A stretch of DNA of 64,000 bases from Janthinobacterium sp. TND4EL3 (GTDB taxonomy: Bacteria; Pseudomonadota; Gammaproteobacteria; Burkholderiales; Burkholderiaceae_D). The first letter of the stretch is position 1, and every line of letters begins with the position of its first letter. The notes under the pieces are model-generated. The model saw only the letters and a program-made list of their open reading frames with translations. It did no database searches and had not been told where the DNA came from. The stretch is taken from positions 434,001 to 498,000 of the forward strand of contig NZ_FTMV01000002.1 of NCBI RefSeq assembly GCF_900156175.1, read 5' to 3'. Positions 9,227-17,872 of this stretch are shown in pieces. The position numbers and the translations under genes were made by a program.

Positions 9227-10114
9227 GTGAAGTCTTTCCAAGAGAATCGTTTCCTGATGATCGCCGTGGCGGTATCGCTGCTGGCGCACGGCGCCTTGCT
9301 GGCGATGCATTTTGTCGCCCCGGCTCCGCAGCGGGCCGTGGCCACGGATCCCGGCCTGGAAGTGATCCTCGTCAATGCCAAGCATGCGGACAAGCCCCTG
9401 AAGGCCGACGCGCTCGCGCAAGCCAACCTCGACGGCGGTGGCCAGGCCGACAAGGGCCGCGCCAAATCGCCCCTGCCCGACATGCGCAAGGTGGAAGAGG
9501 GCGAGAGCGTCAAGGCCAGCGCCCGGCGCATCGCCGAACTGGAGCAGAAGCAGCAGGAATTGCTGACGCAGGCGGCCAAGGCGACGCCTTACAGCGCCGC
9601 GCCCGTCACGGAAAAGGACAAACCGAACCCGCTCGCTTCCGGTTCGGACTTGATGGAAAGCAGCAAAGCCATCGCGCGCATGGCGGCCGAGATCAGCCAG
9701 ACCGTGGAAGACCAGAATAAACGTCCGCGCAAGACCTTCATTACGCCCAGCACGCAGGAAGTCGGCTATGCCATGTATTACAAGACCCTGCAAAAGCGCA
9801 TCGAGGAAATCGGCACGCTGAATTTCCCGCAAAAGAATGGCCGCAAGATGTATGGCGAACTGGTCGTCTACATCCCCATCTTCCAGGACGGCACGATTTA
9901 CCAGAAGGAGGGCGGCGCCCGCGTGGAGAAAAGCTCGGGCAATCCCGCGCTGGACGCGGCGGCCCTGGCCATCGTGCGCCGTTCGGCGCCGTTTGGCCGC
10001 TTTCCACCGAATATGTTGTCGAGTGATAAAGATGACCTGTGGGTCGTCATCACCCGTTTCAAATTTACCCGCGAAGAAAAAATGGAAGCTAACCTGACTG
10101 GCGGCAGCAATTGA
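9227..10114 (+). CDS. TonB-like energy transducer
   Basis: This inner-membrane protein has one N-terminal anchor (about residues 10-28, [19 protein letters not shown]) and a periplasmic C-terminal TonB domain (about 195-285: [16 protein letters not shown], then [15 protein letters not shown]). The middle is rich in charged residues and Ala/Gln and is probably extended or coiled; the Pro-Lys/Pro-Glu repeats of classical TonB are absent. I start at the GTG at 9227, giving 295 residues; an upstream TTG at 9200 would add nine residues. No exbB/exbD is nearby, so it may serve envelope integrity or pair with ExbBD encoded elsewhere. The stop overlaps the aroE start. Confidence 0.8.
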   Translation: MKSFQENRFLMIAVAVSLLAHGALLAMHFVAPAPQRAVATDPGLEVILVNAKHADKPLKADALAQANLDGGGQADKGRAKSPLPDMRKVEEGESVKASARRIAELEQKQQELLTQAAKATPYSAAPVTEKDKPNPLASGSDLMESSKAIARMAAEISQTVEDQNKRPRKTFITPSTQEVGYAMYYKTLQKRIEEIGTLNFPQKNGRKMYGELVVYIPIFQDGTIYQKEGGARVEKSSGNPALDAAALAIVRRSAPFGRFPPNMLSSDKDDLWVVITRFKFTREEKMEANLTGGSN

Positions 10115-10953
10115 GCAAGCAAGATATTAATCGTGATCAATATTGTGTCTTCGGCAATCCCATCGCCCATAGCAAGTCGCCCCTGATCCACGCCGCGTTT
10201 GCCCTGCAGACAGGACAAGCGTTGGTCTACGAGCGTCGGCTGGCGCCGCTCGATGGCTTTGCGCTGGCTGCCCGCAGCTTTGCGGCCGAAGGCGGCAAGG
10301 GCGCGAACGTGACGGTGCCCTTCAAGCTCGACGCGTGCGCGCTGGCCACCGCGCTGACGCCGCGGGCCAGGGCCGCCGGCGCCGTCAATACCCTGCGTTT
10401 CGATGGAGACACCATTCTTGGCGACAATACCGATGGCGCGGGCCTGGTGGCGGACATCGTGCGCAACGCGGGCGTGTGCATTGCCGGCAAGCGCGTCCTG
10501 CTGCTGGGCGCGGGGGGCGCTGCGCGCGGCGTGATCCTGCCCTTGCTGGAACAGGGGCCGCAGGAAATCGTCATTGCCAACCGTACCGTGACCACGGCCG
10601 AGGCGCTGGTGGCGCAGTTTGCCGACGCGCTGGCGCACCCCGGCCAGCTGCGTGCCGGCGGCTTCACGCAGCCCGAAGGCGTCTTCGATATCGTCATCAA
10701 TGCCACCTCGGCCAGCCTGGCGGGCGACTTGCCGCCCGTGCCGCCCGGTATCTTCGGCAGCCACACCCTGGCGCTGGACATGATGTATGGCGCCCAGCCC
10801 ACTGTCTTCATGGACTTTGCCGCCCAGCATGGCGCGCAGGTGCGCGATGGCCTGGGCATGCTGGTGGAGCAGGCGGCCGAAGCGTTTTACGTGTGGCGCG
10901 GCGTGCGGCCACAGACGCAGGACTTGCTGGCGCAATTGCGGGGCAGCCTGTGA
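10111..10953 (+). CDS. aroE: Shikimate dehydrogenase
   Basis: AroE reduces 3-dehydroshikimate to shikimate with NADPH. The 280 residues start with TTG, which overlaps the tonB stop as TTGA. The substrate loop [17 protein letters not shown] is at 11-27, the catalytic lysine in NVTVPFK is K72, the DNTDGAGL motif is near 105, and the NADP-binding glycine loop [12 protein letters not shown] is near 130. The C-terminal [15 protein letters not shown] segment is also conserved. The stop overlaps the mtgA GTG start as GTGA, so tonB, aroE and mtgA form a coupled run. Confidence 0.96.
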   Translation: MSKQDINRDQYCVFGNPIAHSKSPLIHAAFALQTGQALVYERRLAPLDGFALAARSFAAEGGKGANVTVPFKLDACALATALTPRARAAGAVNTLRFDGDTILGDNTDGAGLVADIVRNAGVCIAGKRVLLLGAGGAARGVILPLLEQGPQEIVIANRTVTTAEALVAQFADALAHPGQLRAGGFTQPEGVFDIVINATSASLAGDLPPVPPGIFGSHTLALDMMYGAQPTVFMDFAAQHGAQVRDGLGMLVEQAAEAFYVWRGVRPQTQDLLAQLRGSL

Positions 10954-11675
10954 GCGCCGGCAAGAAGGGCGCGCGCAAGAGCGGCGGCCGCTACGGCTGG
11001 ATCAAGTGGCTGTTCATCGTGCCCGTGCTGGCGTTTATCGTCGTGCAACTGTATTTCTTCCTGCAAATCTGGTGGTGGGTCGACCACAACCCTTCCAGCA
11101 CGGCCTTCATGCGCGAGCAGTTGTCTGTCTTGCAGGACAAGAATCCGAATGCCACGATCCAGCAAACGTGGGTGCCGTACAACCGCATCTCGAACAATTT
11201 AAAGCGGGCCATCATCGCCTCGGAAGACGCGAATTTTTCCGAGCACGAAGGCGTGGACTGGGAAGCCTTGCAAAAGGCATATGAGAAAAACAGCAAGAAG
11301 CAGAAGGTCGTGGCCGGCGGGTCCACCATCACCCAGCAACTGGCGAAGAATCTGTTCCTGTCCGGCTCGCGCAGCTATGTGCGCAAGGGCCAGGAACTGA
11401 TCATCACCTACATGCTGGAAAGCCTGATGGAGAAGCAGCGTATTTTCGAGATTTACCTGAACGTGGTGGAATTTGGCACGGGCATCTTCGGCGCCGAGGC
11501 GGCTGCCCGCCATTATTACCACGTCAGCGCGGCCAGCCTGAACGCGGCGCAGGCGGCGAAACTGGCCGTGATGCTGCCGAATCCCCGCTTTTACGACCGT
11601 CACCGCGACACGGGTTACCTGAACCGGCGCACCAGTGTCATCCTGCGCCGCATGGGAGCGGCCGAACTGCCTTGA
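10950..11675 (+). CDS. mtgA: Monofunctional biosynthetic peptidoglycan transglycosylase
   Basis: MtgA polymerises lipid II into glycan strands without a transpeptidase domain (GT51 family). The protein has 241 residues, starting at a GTG that overlaps the aroE stop; the open frame runs further upstream through aroE, but that part is not plausible. A basic cytoplasmic tail is followed by one membrane anchor (about 20-45). The catalytic glutamate is E92 in ASEDANF, and [15 protein letters not shown] at 123-137 is the second signature. The rest follows the GT51 pattern to the end ([20 protein letters not shown]). Confidence 0.96.
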   Translation: MSAGKKGARKSGGRYGWIKWLFIVPVLAFIVVQLYFFLQIWWWVDHNPSSTAFMREQLSVLQDKNPNATIQQTWVPYNRISNNLKRAIIASEDANFSEHEGVDWEALQKAYEKNSKKQKVVAGGSTITQQLAKNLFLSGSRSYVRKGQELIITYMLESLMEKQRIFEIYLNVVEFGTGIFGAEAAARHYYHVSAASLNAAQAAKLAVMLPNPRFYDRHRDTGYLNRRTSVILRRMGAAELP

Positions 11676-11717
11676 CGCCAGCCCGCGTTGCTTTGCATAA
11701 GATTAAACATGTCGTAT

Positions 11718-11752
11718 TTGCACTATTGCAATGCGGCATCTTAATCGATGCC
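11718..11752 (+). terminator. Pair of small hairpins after mtgA, weak terminator candidate
   Basis: TTGCA-CTAT-TGCAA (11718-11731) is followed by GGCATC-TTAATC-GATGCC (11735-11752) and then TTT. Both are perfect but short inverted repeats in the 223-bp spacer between mtgA and corA. The T run is too short for a confident intrinsic terminator. The rest of the spacer holds no gene I can support. Confidence 0.3.
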
Positions 11753-11898
11753 TTTGCTGCAGCGACACACAATTTCCGTGAAAAAGCGGCGGCGAGGGGT
11801 GGTCGTGAAAAGGGCTTTGCGGGTACACTTGCGCTGTTTTCATTTTTGGCGCCAGCGCCAGCACATCACGATAACCTAACATCCGGCTGAGAGCGCGC

Positions 11899-12864
11899 AT
11901 GATCAATGTTTTTGTATTACAGAATGGCCGGCTCAACCAGGTGCCGATCGACAGCCGCGCAGACCTCGAAAACGCCGAACCGGTCTGGGTCGACCTGACC
12001 GACCCCACCGATGACGAACGGGCCTGGGTCAAGGCCATCTACAACGTGACCCTGCCGGGCGAAGACGAAGTCAAGGATATCGAAGCGTCGGCGCGCTACT
12101 ACGAAGCGGAAAACGGCGACTTGCATCTGCGCACGGACTTCTTGCGCGAAGAAGACGACGGTCCGTCGCGCGTCATCACCGTGGCGTTCATCCTGGCCCG
12201 CAAGATTTTGTTTTCCATGCATACGGACGACCTGCCCGTGTTCCGCCTGGTGCGCATGCGCGCCCGCTCACGGCCTGGATCGATTGCCGACTACATGGAC
12301 GTGCTGCTGGATCTGTACGCCACCGATGCCGAATATTCGGCCGACGTGCTCGAAGGCATCTATCAGAACCTGGAAGAGGTCAGCACGCGCGTGCTGCAAA
12401 AGGAATTTACCGATGCGCACGCGGCCGAGGCGCTGAATGCCATTGCCCACGAGGAAGATTTGAATGGCCGTATCCGCCGCAACATGATGGATACGCGCCG
12501 CGCCGTGAGTTTTCTGATGCGCGGCCGATTGCTCAATTCCGAGCAGTTCGAGGAAGCGCGCCAGATTCTGCGCGACATCGAATCGCTGGATGGCCATACA
12601 TCTTTCCTGTTTGATAAGATTAACTTCCTGATGGACGCCACCGTCGGCTTCATCAACATCAACCAGAACAAGATCATCAAGATCTTCTCGGTGGCCAGCG
12701 TCGCTTTCTTGCCGCCCACCCTGATCGCCAGCGTGTACGGCATGAACTTCAAGCTGATGCCGGAACTGGAATGGTCGTTCGGTTATCCCTGGGCCTGGGG
12801 CTTGATGATCACCAGCGCCATCGCACCCTTCCTGTACTTCCGCCACCGTGGCTGGCTGAAATAA
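11899..12864 (+). CDS. corA: Magnesium/cobalt transporter CorA family
   Basis: This is an inner-membrane divalent cation channel forming pentamers. The 321 residues comprise a long cytoplasmic funnel domain rich in acidic residues (1-250) and two C-terminal membrane helices. The universal GMN signature is at 281-283 at the end of the first helix, followed by a short acidic loop (PELEW) and a second helix ending in basic residues (FRHRGWLK). It resembles the main CorA group (starts MINVFVLQNGRL) rather than ZntB. It stands alone behind a 223-bp spacer. Confidence 0.94.
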   Translation: MINVFVLQNGRLNQVPIDSRADLENAEPVWVDLTDPTDDERAWVKAIYNVTLPGEDEVKDIEASARYYEAENGDLHLRTDFLREEDDGPSRVITVAFILARKILFSMHTDDLPVFRLVRMRARSRPGSIADYMDVLLDLYATDAEYSADVLEGIYQNLEEVSTRVLQKEFTDAHAAEALNAIAHEEDLNGRIRRNMMDTRRAVSFLMRGRLLNSEQFEEARQILRDIESLDGHTSFLFDKINFLMDATVGFININQNKIIKIFSVASVAFLPPTLIASVYGMNFKLMPELEWSFGYPWAWGLMITSAIAPFLYFRHRGWLK

Positions 12865-12873
12865 GGCCTTGGC

Positions 12874-12897
12874 GCCGGGACGCGTCCGCGTTCCGGC
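12874..12897 (+). terminator. GC-rich hairpin downstream of corA
   Basis: GCCGGGACGCG pairs with CGCGTTCCGGC (one G-T wobble; the effective loop is a few bases) starting 10 bp after the corA stop. No T run follows, so it may be a 3' processing or stability element rather than an intrinsic terminator. Confidence 0.35.
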
Positions 12898-12960
12898 ACC
12901 GCCACCGGAGTTCCCGGATTTCAAGGCGAACGCAGCAATTTCAAAAATCAGCGATAATCA

Positions 12961-12988
12961 TTGGTATTGCGTGGTATTGAATTGGTAT
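12961..12988. repeat. Three TGGTAT direct repeats at helical spacing
   Basis: TGGTAT occurs at 12962, 12972 and 12983, about one helical turn apart, in the 299-bp spacer between corA and the HAD gene. Such phasing suits a regulator binding one DNA face, but no regulator can be named. The rest of the spacer is unremarkable apart from the hairpin at 13044. Confidence 0.35.
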
Positions 12989-13043
12989 CTGTTTTTTCTG
13001 CGCTGAGCCGTTCTTTGCCCCGCTGGCTGTCTTGTGCAGAAAA

Positions 13044-13065
13044 GTATCGCCATCGATACGTTTTT
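13044..13065 (+). terminator. Hairpin with T run upstream of the HAD gene
   Basis: GTATCG-CCAT-CGATAC is a perfect 6-bp stem preceded by AAAA and followed by GTTTTT, about 100 bp before the HAD phosphatase start. It could end a corA read-through transcript or act in the 5' leader. The stem is short, so the call is weak. Confidence 0.3.
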
Positions 13066-13163
13066 GCGTAGCAGCGTCCGCCTGTTCCACCTATGATCGT
13101 TGCGTTACCGGCCTGCCGGCTGGCCGCCGCATTTCCCGCCAACGTTGTACTTCTGGAGATTTC

Positions 13164-13880
13164 ATGCCTGATACTGCTACCGCCCCACTGCGCTTTACCC
13201 ACCTGATCAGCGACTGCGATGGCGTGCTGGTCGACAGCGAGGCCGTGGCCCTGCAGGCGCTGCTGGAATTGCTGGCGCCGCGCCTGTCCAAGTTGCCCGA
13301 AGGTATCACGGTGCAAGGCTTGATCGAGCCGCGCCTGGGCCAGCGCCTGGTGCCGCTGATGCAGGATATTTACAGGGAGCTGGGTTTGCCGCAATTGCCG
13401 GCCGACGAGATCATGGCGATCGGCAACGCCGTTGATGCGGCCTGCGATGCGCAGCTGCGCGCAGTGCCGGGCGTGGCGCAGGCGCTGGCCGCCATTCCCC
13501 TGCCCAAGGCGGTGGCCTCGAACAGTGTCAGCGCGCGCGTGCTGTCGGCGCTCGAGCGCACTGGCATGGCGCCCCTGTTCCAGAGCCGCGTCTTCACGCC
13601 GGACCTGGTCGGCCACGCCAAGCCGCATCCGGGCGTCTACCTGGCGGCGGCTGCCGCTTTTGGCGTGCCGCCTGGCCAGTGCCTGGTGCTGGAAGACAGC
13701 GTCACGGGCGTGACGGCCGCCGTGGCGGCGGGCATGACGGTATTGGGTTTCATCGGCGGCGGGCATATCGCCCCCGGCCAGGAAGCGCGCCTGAAGGCGG
13801 CCGGCGCCCATGTCGTGTTCAACGACATGGGCAAGCTGCCGGCGCTGGTGGCCGCAGTGATGGATGCCGCGACCGTCTGA
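13164..13880 (+). CDS. HAD-superfamily phosphatase (phosphoglycolate/beta-phosphoglucomutase-like)
   Basis: This is a cytoplasmic haloacid-dehalogenase phosphatase of 238 residues. The nucleophile motif is SDCDGVLVDSE with D17 and D19. A helical cap domain follows (about 28-95), then motif II VASNSVSARV and motif III/IV KPHPGVYLAAA...CLVLEDSVTGVTAA. The start at 13164 is supported by a GGAG site (TTCTGGAGATTTC); an upstream in-frame ATG would add 44 unrelated residues. The substrate cannot be told from sequence; sugar phosphates or phosphoglycolate are the usual ones. It converges on hemL with 6 bp between the stops. Confidence 0.85.
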   Translation: MPDTATAPLRFTHLISDCDGVLVDSEAVALQALLELLAPRLSKLPEGITVQGLIEPRLGQRLVPLMQDIYRELGLPQLPADEIMAIGNAVDAACDAQLRAVPGVAQALAAIPLPKAVASNSVSARVLSALERTGMAPLFQSRVFTPDLVGHAKPHPGVYLAAAAAFGVPPGQCLVLEDSVTGVTAAVAAGMTVLGFIGGGHIAPGQEARLKAAGAHVVFNDMGKLPALVAAVMDAATV

Positions 13881-13886
13881 CAGTGC

Positions 13887-15176
13887 TTATGCCAATTTGG
13901 CAAACACCTTGCGCGCAGCGGCGATGGTGGCGTCGATGACGGCATCGTCGTGCTGCGCCGAGACGAAGCCCGCCTCGAAGGCGGCGGGCGCGAAGTACAC
14001 GCCTTCGTCCAGCATGGCGTGGAAGAAGGTGTTGAACTTGCTGCGGTCGCCCGCCATCATTTCCGCGTAGCTGGTCGGCGGCGTGGCACTGAAATAGATG
14101 CCGAACATGCCGCCGATGTAGTCGGCGCAGAAGACCACGCCTGCCTCCTTGGCAGCGTCGGTCAGGCCTTCGGCCAGGCGCCTGGCCGTGGCGCCCAGCT
14201 GCTCGTAGAAGCCGGGCTGCTGGATCAGTTTCAAGGTGGCCATGCCGGCCGCCACGGCGACCGGGTTGCCCGACAGGGTGCCGGCCTGGTAGACGGCGCC
14301 CAGCGGCGCCATGTTGTGCATCAGCGCCGCGCTGCCGCCGAAGGCCGCCACCGGCATGCCGCCGCCGATCACCTTGCCCAGGGCGGTGAGGTCGGGCTTG
14401 ATGCCGTACAGCGCCTGCGCGCCGCCCAGGGCCACGCGCAAGCCGCACATGACTTCATCGAAAATGAGCAGGGCGCCGTGCTGCGTGCACAGTTCGCGCA
14501 TCGCCTGCAGGAATGCGGGCGTGGCTTTGACCAGGTTCATGTTGCCGGCCACGGGCTCGACGATGACGCAGGCGATCTCCGCGCCGAAGCTGTCGAAGGC
14601 GTCCTTCAGCTGTTCCACGTTGTTATAGTCGAGCACCAGGGTGTGCTTCACAAAATCTTCCGGTACGCCGGCCGACGTCGGATTGCCGAAGGTGAGCAGG
14701 CCGCTGCCCGCCTTGACCAGCAGCGAATCGGCGTGGCCGTGGTAGCAGCCTTCGAACTTGACGATCTTGTCGCGTCCCGTGGCGCCGCGCGCCAGGCGCA
14801 GGGCGCTCATGGTCGCTTCCGTGCCCGACGACACCAGGCGCACCTGCTCGATCGACGGCACCAGACGCGTGATTTCCTCGGCCATCAGCACTTCGCCTTC
14901 CGTCGGCGCGCCGAACGACAGGCCGAGCGCGGCCGCATCCTGCACCGCTTTCACGACTTCAGGATGGGCGTGGCCGACGATGGCCGGGCCCCACGAGCCG
15001 ATATAGTCGATATAGCGCTTGCCGTCCGCGTCCCAGAAGTACGGGCCTTCGGCGCGCGTGATGAAGCGCGGCGTGCCGCCGACGGAGCGGAAGGCGCGCA
15101 CGGGCGAATTGACGCCGCCTGGCGTGGTTTTTTGCGCGCGGGTAAACAGGATGTCGTTCTGGGAAGTCGTCGTCAT
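13887..15176 (-). CDS. hemL: Glutamate-1-semialdehyde 2,1-aminomutase
   Basis: HemL converts glutamate-1-semialdehyde to 5-aminolevulinate, the C5 route to haem. This is a class III aminotransferase fold of 429 residues. The PLP lysine is K268 in [11 protein letters not shown], the cofactor phosphate contact is [15 protein letters not shown] near 116-130, and [10 protein letters not shown] carries the conserved Asp. N-terminal [10 protein letters not shown] is also typical. It follows the thiD-like gene by 45 bp on the same strand, probably as one unit. Confidence 0.97.
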   Translation of the reverse strand: MTTTSQNDILFTRAQKTTPGGVNSPVRAFRSVGGTPRFITRAEGPYFWDADGKRYIDYIGSWGPAIVGHAHPEVVKAVQDAAALGLSFGAPTEGEVLMAEEITRLVPSIEQVRLVSSGTEATMSALRLARGATGRDKIVKFEGCYHGHADSLLVKAGSGLLTFGNPTSAGVPEDFVKHTLVLDYNNVEQLKDAFDSFGAEIACVIVEPVAGNMNLVKATPAFLQAMRELCTQHGALLIFDEVMCGLRVALGGAQALYGIKPDLTALGKVIGGGMPVAAFGGSAALMHNMAPLGAVYQAGTLSGNPVAVAAGMATLKLIQQPGFYEQLGATARRLAEGLTDAAKEAGVVFCADYIGGMFGIYFSATPPTSYAEMMAGDRSKFNTFFHAMLDEGVYFAPAAFEAGFVSAQHDDAVIDATIAAARKVFAKLA

Positions 15177-15221
15177 GATAATCGTGCCTTGAAAGTGGAT
15201 CGTTGTCTGTGTCGTCTGTGC

Positions 15222-16079
15222 TTATTGGGCGCCGTGCTGGCGCTGCTGCCGGAACAGCCGGTTCGGCACCAGCTTGCCCATGCCGTGGCGCTGCGCATGG
15301 GCCAACGCGCCGGCGGTGAATTCCTGCGCCGCCACGACTACCTGCGGCACGTCGTCTTCATTGTCGGCCAGGGCCAGCAGGGCGGTGGCCGCCGCCGACA
15401 GGGTGCTGCCGGCGCCGTTGAAGATGCCGGGCAGGTGCTGCCATTCGTCGTGGCGCACCACGCCGTCCTCGCCGAACAGGGTATTGGCGCGCAGCTTGCC
15501 TTCGCCCTTGCCTGACTTGCTGGCATCGGCCGGCATGCCGGTGACGAGCACGTATTCGCAGCCCAGGGCCACCAGGTAGTCGACGTCGTTTTGCAGGGTG
15601 TCGTCCGGGTCGGCGTCGCGCCAGGTTTCGGCCAGGCGCTCCAGCTCCACCGGCGAGAGCACCAGCAGGGTCGTTTGCGGGATCAGCAGCTGGCGCACGG
15701 CGGTGAGGATGTCCTCGTCGTCCATGCCCTGTTCCGGCAGCGCCGAAATGAAGGGATCGAGAATCAGCGGCACGTTCGGATAGTCGGAGACGATTTCGGC
15801 GATGGCCGTGACGTTTTCCACGCTGCCCAGGGCGCCGATCTTGATGGCAGACACGGACATGTCTTCCAGCAGCACGCGCGCCTGGTCGGAGACCCAGTCG
15901 GGGTCGACCGCCTGCACGTCTTCCACGCGCGCCGTATCGCTGATCAACAGGCCCGTGGTGACTGACAGTCCATGGCAGCCGAAGGCTGAAAACGTGGCCA
16001 GGTCGGCCTGGATGCCGATCGCACCGACCGGATCGGACACGCCGAAGCTTAATATGAGGGGAGAAGTTTGGTTTTGCAC
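15222..16079 (-). CDS. thiD: ThiD-like hydroxymethylpyrimidine/phosphomethylpyrimidine kinase, divergent
   Basis: This is a ribokinase-fold kinase of 285 residues. ThiD phosphorylates HMP and HMP-P for thiamine synthesis. The overall pattern fits: GIQADLATFSAFGCHGLSVTTGLL near 22-45, the K80-IGALGS segment, and an anion-hole loop at 221-226. Key spots deviate: the usual SGGAG is VGAIG, DPVMVA is DPFISA, and the loop reads NGAGST, so the catalytic cysteine of ThiD is Ser225. The C-terminal 30 residues are Gln/Arg/His-rich. It may be a working ThiD with relaxed motifs or a paralogue for a related substrate. It is divergent from the rubredoxin gene and upstream of hemL. Confidence 0.75.
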   Translation of the reverse strand: MQNQTSPLILSFGVSDPVGAIGIQADLATFSAFGCHGLSVTTGLLISDTARVEDVQAVDPDWVSDQARVLLEDMSVSAIKIGALGSVENVTAIAEIVSDYPNVPLILDPFISALPEQGMDDEDILTAVRQLLIPQTTLLVLSPVELERLAETWRDADPDDTLQNDVDYLVALGCEYVLVTGMPADASKSGKGEGKLRANTLFGEDGVVRHDEWQHLPGIFNGAGSTLSAAATALLALADNEDDVPQVVVAAQEFTAGALAHAQRHGMGKLVPNRLFRQQRQHGAQ

Positions 16080-16136
16080 GGCGGGTAGATTAAGATACCT
16101 AATTCAGCATTTTACTTGATTGAAGGGTGGCAGAAC

Positions 16137-16328
16137 GTGAGTAGCAACGAAACAACGCAGCAATTCCAAACGTGGATGTGTCTTATTTGCGGCTGGGTTT
16201 ATGATGAAGCGGCCGGCCTGCCTGACGAAGACATCGCTCCCGGCACGCGTTGGGCCGATGTGCCGATGAACTGGACCTGCCCGGAATGCGGTGCGCGCAA
16301 GGATGATTTCGAGATGGTGGCCATTTAA
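16137..16328 (+). CDS. Rubredoxin
   Basis: This is a small iron electron-transfer protein of 63 residues from the GTG at 16137, which has a good purine-rich site (GAAGGGTGGC) upstream; a TTG 21 bases earlier is less likely. Two CxxC knuckles bind iron: CLICGWVYDEAAG near the N-terminus and CPECGARKDDFEMV near the C-terminus. Between them, GLPDEDIAPGTRWADVPMNW is the classic rubredoxin core. It lies 93 bp ahead of pilG, an association seen in other betaproteobacteria, though its link to twitching is unknown. Confidence 0.96.
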   Translation: MSSNETTQQFQTWMCLICGWVYDEAAGLPDEDIAPGTRWADVPMNWTCPECGARKDDFEMVAI

Positions 16329-16421
16329 TATTTAATTAATCCTGATCAATTGGCATGTGCCGGCCGCACAGTTCAGTAGCGGCAGCATATGCTATGGTAT
16401 GAAAGATTGCCGAAAAATCAA

Positions 16422-16841
16422 ATGACGAGTTCGCTACTGCCCGAGGCATCGTCCGATGGCGCTTGCACCGGCATCACGATCCTGGTGATCGATGACAGTG
16501 CCACCGTGCGCAGCGCGGCCGAAAAGGTACTGCGCGGGGCGGGGTTTCGCGTGGTGGTGGCGGAAAACGGTTTCGATGCGCTGGCCAAGATCGGCGACTG
16601 CCGGCCGGCGCTGATCGTGTGCGACATCGTGATGCCGCGCCTCGATGGCTACCGCACGTGCGCGCTGATCAAGGCCAGCGCCGCATTTCACGCCACGCCG
16701 GTGCTGATGCTGTCGTCGAAGGAGGGCTTGTTCGACCGGGCGCGCGGCGTCATGGCGGGTGCCAGCGCCTGTCTGGCCAAACCGCTGGCGCCGGAGGCGC
16801 TGCTGGCGGCCGTGCGGCAGCACCTGGCCTGCCGTTTTTAG
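16422..16841 (+). CDS. pilG: Type IV pilus response regulator PilG
   Basis: This is a single-domain CheY-like receiver, 139 residues from the ATG at 16422. An in-frame ATG at 16389 would add 11 residues, and neither start has a clear ribosome-binding site. The acidic pair is in ILVIDDSATVRSA, the phospho-acceptor Asp in IVCDIVMPRLDGYRTC, and the conserved lysine in CLAKPLAPEALL. As in other PilG proteins, an N-terminal extension of about 20 residues precedes the receiver. In the Pil-Chp system PilG is phosphorylated by ChpA and promotes pilus extension and cAMP signalling. First gene of the operon. Confidence 0.88.
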   Translation: MTSSLLPEASSDGACTGITILVIDDSATVRSAAEKVLRGAGFRVVVAENGFDALAKIGDCRPALIVCDIVMPRLDGYRTCALIKASAAFHATPVLMLSSKEGLFDRARGVMAGASACLAKPLAPEALLAAVRQHLACRF

Positions 16842-16879
16842 TATGATGTACACAACGCAGCAAGGAAGTAAATAAACAC

Positions 16880-17245
16880 ATGGCCATACAAACAATTCTG
16901 ATCGTCGATGACTCGCCGACAGAACGTTATTACCTGAGCGAGATGCTGGTGCGTGCCGGTTACGCCGTGTTGACGGCGCAGGACGGTGCCGACGCGCTGG
17001 CGCAACTGAAGCAGGCCAGGCCCGACCTGATCCTGATGGATGTGGTGATGCCAGGTGCGAATGGCTTCCAGATCACGCGCGCGATCGCGCGCGATCCCGA
17101 ACTGCAGGATGTGCCGGTGATTATCTGCTCCAGCAAGAGCCAGGAAACCGACCGTATCTGGGGCTTGCGCCAGGGCGCGCGCGATTACCTGGTCAAGCCG
17201 GTGGTCGAAGCCGACCTGCTGGCGAAGATCGCGGCGCTGACCTAG
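16880..17245 (+). CDS. pilH: Type IV pilus response regulator PilH
   Basis: This is a second stand-alone receiver of 121 residues, the minimal length for this fold. The acidic pair is in ILIVDDSPTERYYL, the phospho-acceptor in LILMDVVMPGANGFQ, the conserved Ser in ICSSKSQETD and the lysine in YLVKPVVEADLL. PilH proteins antagonise or drain phosphate from PilG and favour retraction. Its N-terminus (AIQTILIVDDSPTE) and position directly before the CheW-like gene, 3 bp away, fit PilH. Confidence 0.9.
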   Translation: MAIQTILIVDDSPTERYYLSEMLVRAGYAVLTAQDGADALAQLKQARPDLILMDVVMPGANGFQITRAIARDPELQDVPVIICSSKSQETDRIWGLRQGARDYLVKPVVEADLLAKIAALT

Positions 17246-17248
17246 GTA

Positions 17249-17872
17249 ATGCGGACCATGCCTGGCAACGGCGTGCCCCCATCGGCCTTTCCGCCTGTGG
17301 CCGTCCTGCCGCCGCTTGAAACGGCAGGCAGGCAGGGGCGCTTGCGCCAGTACCAGCTGCAATTGATCGAGCGCGTGCAGGCCGCGCGCAGCGGCGCGCT
17401 GGCGGCCCGCAAGGAGCTGGGCGTGATGCTTGGTGGACGGCGCTGCCTGCTCGACCTGACGCAGCTCGGTGAAATCGTCATCCCCGCCGGCTTGCAGATC
17501 CAGGGCGTGCCGCTGGCGCAGGACTGGTACCTGGGCCTGGTGGCCATGCGCGGCCGCCTGACGGCAGTCATCGACCTGGCCCGCTACATGGGTGAACCCG
17601 CCTGCGTGGCAGGCGGCGACAGCCGCATCATCACTTTCTCTCCGCGCCTGGGCATGAATTGCGCGCTGCTGGTCGAGCGCGTGCTGGGCTTGCGCCAGCA
17701 GCGCGGCATGCAAGCCATGTCGTTGCAAAATGCGTTGCCATGGGCCGCGCAGGCATTGCGCGACAGCGAAGGGCAGCACTGGCTGCGCCTGGATCTGGCG
17801 CAGCTGGTGCAGGCGGAACGTTTTCTGGACGCCGGATTCGGCGGCGCACCCACGTACAAGGACACTCGCTGA
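17249..17872 (+). CDS. pilI: CheW-like coupling protein PilI
   Basis: PilI couples the receptor PilJ to the kinase ChpA. In the 207 residues, a Pro-rich N-terminal region and a helical stretch (about 25-60) precede a CheW domain (about 65-185). [29 protein letters not shown] is the CheW signature, cited here only by its key turns (GLV, RG, VIDL). The stop and the pilJ start overlap as TGATG. The start at 17249 is an ATG at 17258 or the GCGG-proximal codon just before it; the first in-frame options lie within ten bases of the pilH stop. Confidence 0.88.
   Translation: MRTMPGNGVPPSAFPPVAVLPPLETAGRQGRLRQYQLQLIERVQAARSGALAARKELGVMLGGRRCLLDLTQLGEIVIPAGLQIQGVPLAQDWYLGLVAMRGRLTAVIDLARYMGEPACVAGGDSRIITFSPRLGMNCALLVERVLGLRQQRGMQAMSLQNALPWAAQALRDSEGQHWLRLDLAQLVQAERFLDAGFGGAPTYKDTR

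Noticed and set aside
10335..10949. Upstream extension of the mtgA frame through aroE
   Set aside because: The extension is entirely inside aroE and shows no homology; the GTG overlapping the aroE stop gives a normal-length MtgA with its membrane anchor.
13950..15515. A 521-codon plus-strand frame opposite hemL
   Set aside because: It is antisense to hemL and runs into thiD. No motif, and the composition is that of a mirror frame.
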